Shown here: one piece after another, positions 17,510-26,609 of the stretch
Numbering within the stretch: the first letter of the stretch is position 1
Layout of the letters: the number at the start of each line of letters is the position of its first letter
From: Anaerolineae bacterium
Lineage (GTDB): Bacteria; Chloroflexota; Anaerolineae; Aggregatilineales; Phototrophicaceae
Length of the DNA: 64,000 nt
Assembly: GCA_022820665.1 (NCBI GenBank)
Contig: JAJEFB010000029.1
Location: 108,951-172,950 of the forward strand
Reading direction: 5' to 3'
The notes under the pieces: generated by a model
Database searches by the model: none
What the model was told of the DNA's origin: nothing
The model's input: the letters and a program-made list of their open reading frames with translations, nothing else
Translations under genes and position numbers: made by a program

Positions 17510-19798
17510 ATGACCTTAGAGATACGTGAATATCGAAGCAAGGTGGCGGACAAGGAAATCATCATCGAGACCGGCCGCTTTGCGCAACAAGCTGGCGGTT
17601 CGGTGACGGTGCGCATGGGCGATACCATGTTGTTTTGCTCCGTAACCATGGGGTCGCCGCGCCCGGGACTGGATTTCTTTCCCTTGAGCGTCGACTACGA
17701 AGAAAAGATGTATGCCGCCGGCCGAGTACCGGGCGGGTTTTTCAGGCGAGAAGGCCGCCCGTCAGAAGGCGCCATTCTTACCTCCCGCGTCATTGATCGC
17801 ACCCTGCGCCCGCTTTTCCCCAAGAACATGCGCAACGAAGTGCAAGTGATTTTGATGTCTCTTTCGCATGATAAAGAACATCATGTCGATATGCTGGGCG
17901 TCATCGCGGCCAGCACCGCGCTGGTGATTTCCGACATTCCCTGGAATGGACCGGTGGCTGGCGCGCGCGTCGGCTTAGTCGACGGCGAGTTGTCCGTGAA
18001 CCCCACTTATACCGAAATGCAGACCAGCCCATTGGACCTGCGCGTTTCCGGCACAGGCGAGGCCATCAATATGGTCGAATGCAATGCCGACCAGGTGGAC
18101 GAGGATACGATGCTGGAGGCGCTCTTCCTGGCGCACGATTCCGTACAAGACATCATCGCGCTGCAGAACAACATACGAGAGGAAATCGGCAAGGAGAAAC
18201 AGGAGCCGTCGGTTGACGACATCGACAAGGACTTGCAGGTAGAGGTCGAAGGAAAAGTGGCGGGCCGCATCAACGAGATTATGGCCGCGCATAGCGATCG
18301 CAACGAGCGCCGCGAACCGCTGCGAGCGATTCAAAATGAATTGGTCGAGGAATACTCTCGGAAGAATGAAACGATCGCCGACGAAGACGAGCGCTACAAC
18401 CTGAAACACGTGGAACGGGCTTACGATCAAACCATGAAAAACGTCGTCCGTGCTCGCATCGTCAACGAAGGCCTTCGTCCCGACGGACGCGATCATGCCG
18501 CGATGCGCCCGCTTTTCGCAGATGTTCAGTTGGTGCCGCGGGTGCACGGTTCCGGCATGTTCATGCGTGGCGAAACGCAAGTGCTCACCATTGCCACGCT
18601 GGGCACGCCCCGCGATTCGCAATTCATGGACAGCATCAGCCCTGAAGACGACAAGCGCTATATACACCACTATAACTTCCCGCCCTACAGCACGGGCGAG
18701 ACTTATCCCATGCGCGGTCCCCGCCGGCGCGAGATCGGGCACGGCGCATTGGCGGAAAAGGCGCTGCTTTCGATGATCCCAACCGAAGAGGAGTTCCCCT
18801 ACGTCCTGCGCCTGGTAAGCGAAGTCATGAGCTCAAACGGCAGTACATCCATGGCCAGCGTCTGCGCCAGCACGCTGGCTTTGATGGACGCCGGCGTGCC
18901 GATCCGCAATCCTGTCGGCGGCATCGCCATGGGCCTCATCAAAGAAGGTGACAAAGTGGCCGTGCTAACCGACATCCAGGGGATGGAAGATCACTTGGGC
19001 GACATGGACTTCAAAGTAGCCGGCACTGTCGACGGGATTAATGCCTTGCAGATGGATATCAAGATCGCGGGCGTAACGCGCGATACTATGCGGCAGGCGC
19101 TGGCGCAAGCCAGGGACGCGCGCCTGCAAATCCTTGAGGTCATTCAGGGAGCCATCGCCGCCCCGCGCGATACCTTGAGCGAGCACGCGCCACGGATGGA
19201 ATCAATTAAGATTGAAGTGGACAAGATCGGCGCTGTCATTGGTCCCGGCGGCAAGAACGTTCGCGCGCTGCAAGACGAGCACAATGTCAAGATTGATATC
19301 CAGGAAGACGGGATGGTCTATGTCTCCGGCGAAACCGGTCCCGAGGTTCTGGAAACGCTCGAAAAGATCAAAGCGATGATAGAAGAGCCCGAGGTCGGAC
19401 AGATCTATACGGGCCGCGTAACCCGGGTGGAAAACTACGGCGCATTTGTGGAATTCTTGCCGGGCACAGATGGCATGGTGCACATCTCGCAGTTGGCGGA
19501 TTATCGTGTCAAGAGCGTCGAAGAAGAAGTCAGCATCGGCGACGAGATCATGGTCATGGTTATCAGCGTGGACCCCACTGGCCGGGTTCGTCTTAGCAGG
19601 CAAGCTGTGCTGGAGGGCTGGGATGTAGAAGAAGCGATCCGGCGAGACGCCGCCAACAGCCGCGGGGGGCGTCGCGGTGGAGGGGATCGCCGAGGCGGCG
19701 ATCGTCGTGGTGGCGACCGTCGCGGCGGAGGCCGCCGCAGTGATGACCGGCGCGGCGCTGGCGACCGACGAGGGTATGATCGCAATCGCCGCGACTGA
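17510..19798 (+). CDS. pnp: Polyribonucleotide nucleotidyltransferase (PNPase) with Arg/Gly-rich tail
   Basis: This phosphorolytic 3'-5' exoribonuclease acts in mRNA decay. Two RNase PH domains flank a helical linker. The second carries EGLRPDGRD and the [11 protein letters not shown] catalytic-face segment. The KH domain (about 564-615) has IGPGGKNVR; the S1 domain (about 630-700) has [15 protein letters not shown]. After residue 712 there is a tail of about 50 residues built from RRGG and DRRGG units ending DRNRRD, which standard PNPases lack. The start is ATG at 17510, since GGAGA lies 6 bases upstream; an ATG 12 bases earlier is possible. Confidence 0.96.
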   Translation: MTLEIREYRSKVADKEIIIETGRFAQQAGGSVTVRMGDTMLFCSVTMGSPRPGLDFFPLSVDYEEKMYAAGRVPGGFFRREGRPSEGAILTSRVIDRTLRPLFPKNMRNEVQVILMSLSHDKEHHVDMLGVIAASTALVISDIPWNGPVAGARVGLVDGELSVNPTYTEMQTSPLDLRVSGTGEAINMVECNADQVDEDTMLEALFLAHDSVQDIIALQNNIREEIGKEKQEPSVDDIDKDLQVEVEGKVAGRINEIMAAHSDRNERREPLRAIQNELVEEYSRKNETIADEDERYNLKHVERAYDQTMKNVVRARIVNEGLRPDGRDHAAMRPLFADVQLVPRVHGSGMFMRGETQVLTIATLGTPRDSQFMDSISPEDDKRYIHHYNFPPYSTGETYPMRGPRRREIGHGALAEKALLSMIPTEEEFPYVLRLVSEVMSSNGSTSMASVCASTLALMDAGVPIRNPVGGIAMGLIKEGDKVAVLTDIQGMEDHLGDMDFKVAGTVDGINALQMDIKIAGVTRDTMRQALAQARDARLQILEVIQGAIAAPRDTLSEHAPRMESIKIEVDKIGAVIGPGGKNVRALQDEHNVKIDIQEDGMVYVSGETGPEVLETLEKIKAMIEEPEVGQIYTGRVTRVENYGAFVEFLPGTDGMVHISQLADYRVKSVEEEVSIGDEIMVMVISVDPTGRVRLSRQAVLEGWDVEEAIRRDAANSRGGRRGGGDRRGGDRRGGDRRGGGRRSDDRRGAGDRRGYDRNRRD

Positions 19799-19821
19799 TC
19801 CGCCGGGCAAAACGACCATCG

Positions 19822-19862
19822 ACGTGCTACCGCGCCATCAGCCGCGAGTAGCACGTTTTTGA
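19822..19862 (+). terminator. Rho-independent terminator after pnp
   Basis: A perfect 9-bp stem (19822-19830 with 19848-19856) with an internal CGCG pairing option is followed by TTTTT. A second hairpin, AAGCCC with GGGCTT, follows at about 19881-19910. Confidence 0.85.
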
Positions 19863-19910
19863 TTACTTGGCTTTTTTGACAAAGCCCTCGCTCATGCGAG
19901 GAGTGGGCTT

Positions 19911-19960
19911 GTTATTTTCTGTGAGCGCGGCAGGATAATTCGCTGCCGCCGAGCGGCTTA
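19911..19960 (+). repeat. 50-base element shared with the dnaE leader, copy 1
   Basis: It matches 43033-43082 without gaps at about 42 of 50 positions. It contains GCGGCAG pairing with CTGCCGC, and a competing GCCGC-CGA-GCGGC hairpin. It lies directly before the 62-residue gene. Confidence 0.65.
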
Positions 19961-19981
19961 TTGGGCGCGAGGAGTGTAATC

Positions 19982-20170
19982 GTGACAAACGCCAGCGACA
20001 GTCCCGGCAGAGGGATTGCCGAGACCGAGAATTACCTGATTTGGGAAGTGCAAGCGCCGGACGGGGAAACGACCTACCATCTGGAATTGGGCGTCGCCAC
20101 CTTGCATTTCTACCACGAAGAATGGGTGGAATTCCTGCAACTGATGAAAGACGCGGCTAGCAACAGCTGA
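19982..20170 (+). CDS. Small acidic protein of unknown function
   Basis: The 62-residue product has no recognised family. It contains YLIWEVQAPDGETTYHLELG, an amphipathic beta-like half, followed by a helix (HEEWVEFLQLMKDAA) and reads as a compact soluble protein. GTG at 19982 is chosen because GAGGAG lies 7 bases upstream; an in-frame TTG at 19961 lacks one. The stop TGA overlaps the next ATG in TGATG, so the two genes are translationally coupled and probably act together. Confidence 0.6.
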   Translation: MTNASDSPGRGIAETENYLIWEVQAPDGETTYHLELGVATLHFYHEEWVEFLQLMKDAASNS

Positions 20171-20997
20171 TGACGCCAGAGCCAATGCGCCAGCGCTTTG
20201 TTGAAGCGCTGGCAAAACATCTGCCGCCGAGCGCCTCTCGCTTGCGTCTTTTGGATATTGACGGGCGTTGTGGCGATATCTTGGCCGCTCGACGCGCTGA
20301 CCTGGACATCCGCTGCCCGGCGGTGGATGACTTGCAACGCTCGCGGATTGCCTCGCCAGCGGCCGATGCTATCGTGGCATTTGACTGTGATATCGACAGT
20401 AAAGCGCTGAGATCGATCGCCGCCAACATGAGACCCGGCGGTCGTTTTATCGCTGTCCTCCCGCGGGGCCAAGTCCGCGAGTGCTGGGTCGGTCTGTTGG
20501 AAGCGGGGGGACTTGTGCGGATACTGGTTGAGCCGGCCGTCGATGGCGTCGGCCTCCTGATACGCGGCGAAAAACCCCATACAACCGTCAATACATTGGA
20601 GCGTATTCAAAGCGTAGCTCGCGCCGATGTTGATCTCGCGGATCTGGCTGCCTACCGAGGACCTTACCTGCATCTGCTGATTCGCCAGTCGCCCAACAAG
20701 CCGGTTTGGAAACTGGAAGCCGGGGAAGCCATCGCCTGGCGCGCGCTTGCCTTGGGAGACGTTTCGAACGCTGTTTTGCTCGCATTCAGCAGTTTGCCCA
20801 AGGCGGTCGGATTCCTGCAGCCCGCCGTCATGATTGACCTGGTGAGAGACGTCAACAAAGTTGGCAAATTCGCCAGAGAAGTCGCTGCGGGGTGGGGGAG
20901 GCACATCATTCTCAATCCGACCCTGGATTCTATCAAAGATCAACAACTCATCTGGCTGCATATTGATCCTGAAACCGCCGCGGCGCCGGATGAATGA
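20170..20997 (+). CDS. Methyltransferase-like protein of unknown function
   Basis: The first 110 residues resemble a class I SAM methyltransferase fold: a first strand LRLLDIDGRCGDI, then AADAIVAFDCDID, then NMRPGGRFIAVLP, the typical post-motif III loop. The glycine-rich motif I is weak (DIDGRCG instead of DxGxGxG), so it may be inactive or only structurally related. The remaining 165 residues are unrecognised. Start overlaps the previous stop by one base, without its own clear ribosome binding site. Confidence 0.55.
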   Translation: MTPEPMRQRFVEALAKHLPPSASRLRLLDIDGRCGDILAARRADLDIRCPAVDDLQRSRIASPAADAIVAFDCDIDSKALRSIAANMRPGGRFIAVLPRGQVRECWVGLLEAGGLVRILVEPAVDGVGLLIRGEKPHTTVNTLERIQSVARADVDLADLAAYRGPYLHLLIRQSPNKPVWKLEAGEAIAWRALALGDVSNAVLLAFSSLPKAVGFLQPAVMIDLVRDVNKVGKFAREVAAGWGRHIILNPTLDSIKDQQLIWLHIDPETAAAPDE

Positions 20998-21092
20998 GCG
21001 CCGTCATCAATTTGCCTTCGCGCGACTGCCGCAGTTTCCAAGAGTGACAGGCTTGGTTCCGCAGTTGCAGAGATCCGATTGCGCGCCAACTC

Positions 21093-22292
21093 ATGACATT
21101 TTCGCTGGATGACATCGAATACTTGAGCAGCGACCCTGGTCGACGCCTTCTGGAGGCGCACGCTCATAGCGATGTCTCCGAGGCAAACGCCCTGGCTCTG
21201 CTGACCCAACTGAGAAAAGCGCTGTCCCCGGAGCAAGCGGCGGCGGTGCTGTCGACGCTTCGGCTGAGGAAGAAAGCAAGGTTGAAATTCCCGCATCATG
21301 CCCAGCGAATGTTGTTCACCGAAGAGAGCTTGCAGCAGGCGAGTCACCCGCGAATCAGGCAGTATCGGGCTGCTCTGCTGGGGTCTGACAAGCTGGTTGA
21401 CATGTGTTGCGGTATTGGCAGCGACTCAATGGCTTATGCCGAATCCGGGCGCCAGGTCCTTGGCCTGGATAAAGACCCCGTGCGTATCGCCATCGCCCGG
21501 CACAACGCTGCTGCGCTTGGCGTCGCCGTGGAATTCGCTTTGGCGGATGTTCGCGACGGCATGCCATCCGGTTACGATGCCGCATTCTACGACCCGTCGC
21601 GGCGCGATGCGGGGGGCAGGCGCATCCACGACGTCGAATGTTATGCGCCTCCGCTGTCTTTGATTCGGCGCTGGACTGTCAAAGAGCTTGTAGTCAAACT
21701 CTCTCCCGCGGTCGACTTGACGCAAGTCCAGCGCTACGGCGGCCAGGTGGAATTCATCTCGGTCGACGGTAACCTCAGCGAAGCCGTTCTGTGGCGGCGC
21801 CGGCAGTCCGCGCCACCAATGGCGACGCGCTTAGACGCTTCCGGGATTCATCACTTGTCGGCAGATCTTGAGGACCAGGTTGAGATCTCGGAACCGAGAG
21901 CTTGGCTATTCGAGCCGGATCCTGCGATTCTTCGCGCCAGGTTGCTGCGACAATTGGCGGCGATGCTCGACGCAAGTTTGCTTGATGGCACGATCGCCTA
22001 TTTGACCTTGGATGAAATCGTCGAAACGCCCTGGGGAAGGTACTGGCAAGTCCTGGACTGGATGCCCTTCAACCTCAAGAAGCTGCGCCGTTATCTAGTC
22101 GATAGAGGGGTTAGCCATGTGACGGTCAAGAAGCGCGGCTTTCCCATGCTGCCCGAAGAGTTGATCGCAAGACTGCGGCTGAAAGGGGGGCAAGAATCGC
22201 GCGTGCTGGTCTTGACACGCTGCCGCGCCCGTCCCGTCGTCATCGTCTGCGCTCCCCTTCTTAAACAAACCCCCTTGCTCGCGCAAGACTGA
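21093..22292 (+). CDS. Class I SAM-dependent methyltransferase with THUMP-like C-terminal domain
   Basis: An N-terminal helical region is followed by SAM motif I (LVDMCCGIGSDSMAYA), the acidic residue after strand 2 (VLGLDKDPVRIAIARHNA), LADVRDG, and the active-site-like YDPSRRD. The last third contains a region resembling the THUMP-like domain of this uncharacterised family (FNLKKLRRYLVDRGVSHVTVKKRG). RNA methylation is plausible because of the THUMP-like part, but the substrate is unknown. No ribosome binding site is evident before the ATG, and no alternative upstream start was found. Confidence 0.75.
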   Translation: MTFSLDDIEYLSSDPGRRLLEAHAHSDVSEANALALLTQLRKALSPEQAAAVLSTLRLRKKARLKFPHHAQRMLFTEESLQQASHPRIRQYRAALLGSDKLVDMCCGIGSDSMAYAESGRQVLGLDKDPVRIAIARHNAAALGVAVEFALADVRDGMPSGYDAAFYDPSRRDAGGRRIHDVECYAPPLSLIRRWTVKELVVKLSPAVDLTQVQRYGGQVEFISVDGNLSEAVLWRRRQSAPPMATRLDASGIHHLSADLEDQVEISEPRAWLFEPDPAILRARLLRQLAAMLDASLLDGTIAYLTLDEIVETPWGRYWQVLDWMPFNLKKLRRYLVDRGVSHVTVKKRGFPMLPEELIARLRLKGGQESRVLVLTRCRARPVVIVCAPLLKQTPLLAQD

Positions 22293-22331
22293 GGAGCGGA
22301 CATGTTTGAAGTAACTTGGTACGATAGCGAT

Positions 22332-22360
22332 GGATCAGCTAATAGCTGATCCCTACAAGG
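22332..22360. repeat. Variable-stem hairpin repeat, copy 1
   Basis: GGATCAGCT and AGCTGATCC form a perfect 9-bp stem with AAT loop, followed by CTACAAGG. Compare 49883-49910 and 58176-58205, which have other stems but the same flank. Confidence 0.65.
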
Positions 22361-22402
22361 TTCATTTATGGCGAAAATTGTAGGGGCGACCTATCAGACG
22401 CT

Positions 22403-22510
22403 GTTGAAAAATAGAATTTCGTCTTAAAGTTGGTCTCTTCTGAACTGTTTACACCCCTCCCCAATGCTTTGGGGAGGGGGCCGGGGGAGGGGTTAGACCT
22501 GTTTTTCAAC
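22403..22510. repeat. Possible MITE: G/C palindrome flanked by 12-base inverted repeats
   Basis: GTTGAAAAATAG (22403-22414) and CTGTTTTTCAAC (22499-22510) are inverted with one mismatch and enclose G/C palindrome copy 2 (22454-22495). Other copies of the palindrome lack these ends, so the combination could be chance. Confidence 0.5.
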
Positions 22511-22530
22511 GGACTCCGGTGGCTCGCCCC

Positions 22531-22594
22531 TCGGTGTTCTCGGTGCCCTCGGTGGTTAAAATCTCTCTGTGTCCTCTGCGCCTCTGTGGTGAAT
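22531..22594 (-). repeat. CACCACAGAGG-type repeat, copy 1
   Basis: The minus strand reads as the short periodic repeat with TTCACCACAGAGGCGCAGAGG and a second, diverged unit. Related copies are at 30401-30433 and 63668-63766. Confidence 0.75.
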
Positions 22595-22761
22595 CCCCTC
22601 CCCCCCCCCCGCGTATACATACTGTATCTATACTGTTGCTCAAAAAGGGGGCAAAATCAGGGCATCTTCCGAGCGCTTGAGGACGAATTGAACTTTGTTA
22701 TTGCCTGCGAGCGCGACATTTCCGGGAATTTTTCGCTGGTCGCGCGCCGAAGGACTGTAAT

Positions 22762-22790
22762 TTGGGCAATTTGAACAAATCCATTATAAT
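22762..22790 (+). promoter_or_regulatory. Sigma-70-type promoter for the phosphoribosyltransferase gene
   Basis: TTGGGC, 17 bases, TATAAT, ending 30 bases before the ATG. Confidence 0.7.
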
Positions 22791-22820
22791 TGTGTTTCGC
22801 TATGTGATCGGCGGAAATGG

Positions 22821-23348
22821 ATGATGCAGCCACAGGAACCGCGCAAACATCGTTTGGTCAGCTGGGAAGAGGTCGACCAGCTTATCGATGGATTGGTTCC
22901 GCGCATACAAGATCTGGGACCCTTCGGCGCGATGGTCATGATCACGCGCGGCGGCGTGATACCAGGCGGTTTGTTGGCGGAAGCATTGAGCATTCGGCAC
23001 CTGCTGACAGCTTCGGTAGACTTTCTCTCAACAGAGCAATCCGGTATCATGGCTTGGCCGACATTCTTGCAATTTCCCGATCCAGAGCTTCTGCGTGGCA
23101 GGCGAACCTTGATCGTCGACGATGTCTGGGGCAGCGGACGGACCAGCATCGCCGTGCGGGAACGCGTGAATGCGGCGGGAGCGCGGGCGATCAATTGCGT
23201 TTTGCATTTCAATCCCTATCGATCGCTGTTTTCCAACATAATGCCAGAGCTGTATGGCGATGTTACAGACGCTTATGTAGTCTATCCTTGGGAGATTGAC
23301 CGCGGTCTGCTGGGCCGCGGCTTTGGAGAAGCCCAGCCGGAGATCTGA
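22821..23348 (+). CDS. Phosphoribosyltransferase family protein
   Basis: This 175-residue type I phosphoribosyltransferase carries the PRPP-binding motif LIVDDVWGSGRT. The earlier MITRGGVIPGGLLAE gives the conserved R-G-G loop. It resembles xanthine/hypoxanthine phosphoribosyltransferases (Gpt-like), which salvage purine bases; the base specificity is not readable. The gene has its own promoter and no obvious partner. Confidence 0.8.
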   Translation: MMQPQEPRKHRLVSWEEVDQLIDGLVPRIQDLGPFGAMVMITRGGVIPGGLLAEALSIRHLLTASVDFLSTEQSGIMAWPTFLQFPDPELLRGRRTLIVDDVWGSGRTSIAVRERVNAAGARAINCVLHFNPYRSLFSNIMPELYGDVTDAYVVYPWEIDRGLLGRGFGEAQPEI

Positions 23349-23652
23349 CCGAATCAATTTGCCTGCGAACGCGACATTGTGCGATTCGAAGGAGTTTGCG
23401 ATATAATGCATGAACGTTTTATGCCGTCGTTCGTAGATACCAGCATATGGCGGTTTGCGATTGCCGGTCGGTTCGTCGCTTAGTCGAGCATGAGTGTATG
23501 GCCTGTGGCTGCCACGAGATAATGTATACTACGTTTAGGTCTAGTATTTGCGCTTTTTTAACACCTGACCTCATTGTTGACCCAAGTGCGCGGTTCCTCT
23601 GCGGGTTCCGGCACGATTATTACCTGCTGATGCAGGAGGCAAAACAAACCTT
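23349..23652 (+). other. 304-base leader region before the first S1 gene
   Basis: TATAAT at 23402-23407 (weak -35) and TATACT at 23525-23530 are candidate -10 boxes. A strong CAGGAGG lies about 12 bases before the start of the next gene. A long untranslated leader is likely. A 69-codon open frame here is not convincing. Confidence 0.45.
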
Positions 23653-24909
23653 ATGAGTGAACAACATGATAGCAACCCCGTACCCGATGAGAATTTCGAG
23701 GAGATGCTTGCCTCATCATTCGATTTTTCTTATTCCCCGCCTCGCCGCGGCGAAATTCGCGAAGCCACCATTCTTCAGATAGATGAACGCGAGATAATTG
23801 TCGATCTCGGCGCAAAACAAGACGGCATCGTTCCTTCACAAGATCTTGATCGGATGGAAGACAGCTTCCGCGAGAGCTTGGAGGCGGGCGCCAGCATTCC
23901 GGTTTATGTGGTCAACCCGCGCGACCAAAATGACAACTTGATCGTATCCATCAACATGGGTTTGCAGCGTTACGACTGGGAAAAAGCGCGCGAGCTTTTG
24001 AGTTCGCAAGACCCGGTCGATGTCAAAGTGAGCGGCTATAACAAAGGCGGCGCTCTGGTGCGCTGGAACCGGCTGGAAGGTTTTATCCCAAGTTCTCATT
24101 TGGTGTCCGCGAATATGGCGCTGGACCGCCGCGAAGCCATGAGCGAGTTGATCGGCTCCACGCTTAGTGTCAAGGTCATTGAAGTCGATCAAGACCGTCG
24201 CAGGCTCATCTTCAGCGAGCGGGAAGCTCAAAAAGAGTGGCGCGCCAAGCGCAAGCAGAAACTCCTTGCCGAACTTAGCGTCGGTGATGTCGTAAATGGC
24301 GTCGTCACCGGATTGCGGGATTTTGGCGCCTTCGTCAATATTGGCGGCGCCGACGGATTGATACACGTCAGCGAACTGGCTTGGCACCGGGTCGATCATC
24401 CGCGTGATATTCTGGCTATCGGCGACAAGATCGAAGTTTATGTCCTAAACCTCGACCGCGAAACCAACCGCATCGCCCTCAGCAGAAAACGTCTCTTGAG
24501 CGATCCCTGGGACGAGGCGCAATACCGCTATCACGAAGGACAATTGGTGGAAGGTCAAGTAACCAACGTGGTCGACTTCGGCGCGTTTGTCGCGCTGGGA
24601 GATGGTTTGGAGGGCTTGCTGCACCTCAGCGAAATGGGCGACGGCGCCCTCAAGGAACCCTATTCTTATGTGCAAAAGGGCGATCAACTTTCGCTGCGTA
24701 TTAGCCACCTCGAACCGGAAAAGCGCCGTGTAGGCTTCACCCAGCGCTGGGGCACCGAAGCTGGGGAAGAGGACGACGAACATGACGAGGAAGGGGCATT
24801 CAACGATGGTGTCGACAGCGTAAATGAGATCGAAGACGAAGCGACCGACGACGGCTCCGGCGCCACGAATGATGAATCGCCCGAGACCCCTGAAGACGAA
24901 GATGACTAG
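23653..24909 (+). CDS. S1-domain protein, ribosomal protein S1-like (first of two)
   Basis: Four S1 RNA-binding domains lie at about residues 33-103, 119-191, 208-279 and 295-366. The third and fourth are the most typical (GLRDFGAFVNIGGADGLIHVSELAW and VVDFGAFVALGDGLEGLLHLSEM). The last 50 residues are strongly acidic. Length (418) and domain count match the shorter S1 proteins of many non-proteobacteria, which help mRNA bind the 30S subunit. A close paralogue follows. A 6-bp GC hairpin (24912-24930) after the stop lacks a good T-run. Confidence 0.85.
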   Translation: MSEQHDSNPVPDENFEEMLASSFDFSYSPPRRGEIREATILQIDEREIIVDLGAKQDGIVPSQDLDRMEDSFRESLEAGASIPVYVVNPRDQNDNLIVSINMGLQRYDWEKARELLSSQDPVDVKVSGYNKGGALVRWNRLEGFIPSSHLVSANMALDRREAMSELIGSTLSVKVIEVDQDRRRLIFSEREAQKEWRAKRKQKLLAELSVGDVVNGVVTGLRDFGAFVNIGGADGLIHVSELAWHRVDHPRDILAIGDKIEVYVLNLDRETNRIALSRKRLLSDPWDEAQYRYHEGQLVEGQVTNVVDFGAFVALGDGLEGLLHLSEMGDGALKEPYSYVQKGDQLSLRISHLEPEKRRVGFTQRWGTEAGEEDDEHDEEGAFNDGVDSVNEIEDEATDDGSGATNDESPETPEDEDD

Positions 24910-24982
24910 AAGCGGCGCTCTGCCCGCCGCCCAATTTGTTGCTAACCGCCAATAATCTTGCTGATCTCTTTGCCTCGCGCCG

Positions 24983-25011
24983 TTGACAAGGCTGTTGCCG
25001 CTCTGTATAAT
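24983..25011 (+). promoter_or_regulatory. Consensus sigma-70 promoter for the second S1 gene
   Basis: TTGACA, 17 bases, TATAAT: both hexamers match the consensus exactly. It leaves a leader of about 155 bases before the ATG. Confidence 0.85.
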
Positions 25012-25175
25012 GCGCGGCGATTCTTGGTGAGGGCAGGTCGTTCGCGTAATTCCGCAATTGCAGACGAACAAGGACATTCCGAGCCTGGTTATTCGGCCGC
25101 TGCCGAAGCTTACCGGGTTTTATTTTGCCTCCGATCAAGCATCAATTTCGTATTGTTCTGGGAGAGTTTTAAGTT

Positions 25176-26471
25176 ATGCAAACAGAAACCGCGCTGGACC
25201 AGTCTGTCGACGAGATGGACTTTGCCTCACTTTTGGAAGAATCCCTTGCCGGCAGCCAGATCGAACGGGGAGATATCGTCAGCGGTACCGTTTTGTCCAT
25301 CGACAACCAGGGATTGATCGTCGATATAGGCTGGAAACAAGACGGCATCGTCACACGCAACGATATCGAACGCATGGGTATGAGCACGAAGGATTTCCAG
25401 GTTAATGCGGAGATCGACGTGGCAGTCGTGCGCTTGAACGACGGCGATGGCAATTTGATCCTGTCCGCTTCACAAGCGCGGCAGAACGAAGACTGGAAAC
25501 GCGCGGAAGCAATGATGAATAGCAAGGAACTCTATGCCGGCGTGCTCGCCGACGCAAACCGTGGCGGGGTGATCATGCCCTTTGGCCACTTGCGCGGTTT
25601 CATTCCAGCCAGTCATGTGCTTGATCTGCCGCGTGGACTTAAAGAAGACGAGCGCCTGATCAAACTTCAAGAATTGATCGGCAAGGAAATCAGCGTGCGT
25701 GTGATCGAAGTGAATCGCAAACGGCGGCGCTTGGTCTTCAGTCAGTTGGAAGCGGAACAGGAAAACCGCGCGGCTCGCAAACAGGCATTGTTACAGGAAC
25801 TCGAAGAGGGCAGTACGCGCGAGGGTGTTGTCAGCGGCTTGTGCGATTTTGGCGCCTTTGTCGATTTGGGCGGCGCTGACGGTCTCATTCATATTTCGGA
25901 GTTGGCTTGGTTCCGCGTGCGTCATCCCAGCCAGGTTGTGGCGGTCGGCGATCAAGTCGAGGTTTTTGTCTTGCACCTGGATGAAGAAGGCAAGCGCATC
26001 GGCTTGAGCTTGAAGCGCTTGCAGCCCAACCCCTGGTCACTCGTCGACGACATGTATCACATTGGGCAATTGGTCGAGGGTGTCATTAGCCGTGTAGAGT
26101 CCTTTGGCGCTTTTGTCAGCCTGGACCCGGGCATTGAAGCGCTACTCCACGTCAGCCAGATGTCGCATAACCCCGAAGAGAACCCCTTGCGCCATCTGTA
26201 CGAAGGACAAAAGCTGCTGATGCGCATTATTAGCATCGAGTCGGAAAAGCAGCGCCTGGGGCTGAGCTTGACCGAGGTCACGGCAACGGAACTGGAACAA
26301 TGGGAAGAGCGCCAGATGGAGTTGGTCGCGCAAGCGCGCGCCGCCGCCGAAGCAGAGGCGGAAGCTGAACGCGATGAAACAGGCATGCTGCCCGCCGAAT
26401 CCAATGTTGAAGAGGAGGGTGAAGCCGAAGCCGAACCGACGCTTGAACCGCAGGTTGAAGCAGAACGATAA
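25176..26471 (+). CDS. S1-domain protein, ribosomal protein S1-like (second of two)
   Basis: Four S1 domains occupy about residues 31-100, 118-191, 211-281 and 297-366, arranged as in the preceding paralogue, with KQDGIV in domain 1 and GADGLIHISELAWFRV in domain 3. A helical Glu/Ala-rich acidic tail ends the protein. Start: ATG with GGGAGAG at 25160-25166. A consensus promoter and long leader suggest high expression and room for autoregulation. One of the pair is probably the true ribosomal S1; which one cannot be told from sequence alone. Confidence 0.85.
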   Translation: MQTETALDQSVDEMDFASLLEESLAGSQIERGDIVSGTVLSIDNQGLIVDIGWKQDGIVTRNDIERMGMSTKDFQVNAEIDVAVVRLNDGDGNLILSASQARQNEDWKRAEAMMNSKELYAGVLADANRGGVIMPFGHLRGFIPASHVLDLPRGLKEDERLIKLQELIGKEISVRVIEVNRKRRRLVFSQLEAEQENRAARKQALLQELEEGSTREGVVSGLCDFGAFVDLGGADGLIHISELAWFRVRHPSQVVAVGDQVEVFVLHLDEEGKRIGLSLKRLQPNPWSLVDDMYHIGQLVEGVISRVESFGAFVSLDPGIEALLHVSQMSHNPEENPLRHLYEGQKLLMRIISIESEKQRLGLSLTEVTATELEQWEERQMELVAQARAAAEAEAEAERDETGMLPAESNVEEEGEAEAEPTLEPQVEAER

Positions 26472-26609
26472 GCCCGAACATAGCTTTTGGGCGACCGGCG
26501 CGAAACGCGATATGGCATTAGGCGGGTTTGTCCTGTACACTCCCTTTGCAGATTAGCTGAGAGTTAAGCATTTTCGTACGATTCACACACAAAGGCGGTG
26601 ATTGCGAGC

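Larger units (their letters stand above)
22293..22820. other. 528-base intergenic region made of repeats
   Basis: The gap contains a 9-bp perfect hairpin followed by CCTACA (22332-22352), half of a related element (about 22377-22390), the G/C palindrome (22454-22495) flanked by 12-base inverted repeats, a CACCACAGAGG-type repeat (22531-22594) and a C-run. A promoter for the next gene lies at its end. No coding sequence is supported. Confidence 0.7.

Noticed and set aside
23447..23656. 69-codon open frame before the first S1 gene
   Set aside because: Cys-rich, unstructured translation; it covers candidate promoter elements and overlaps the S1 start.
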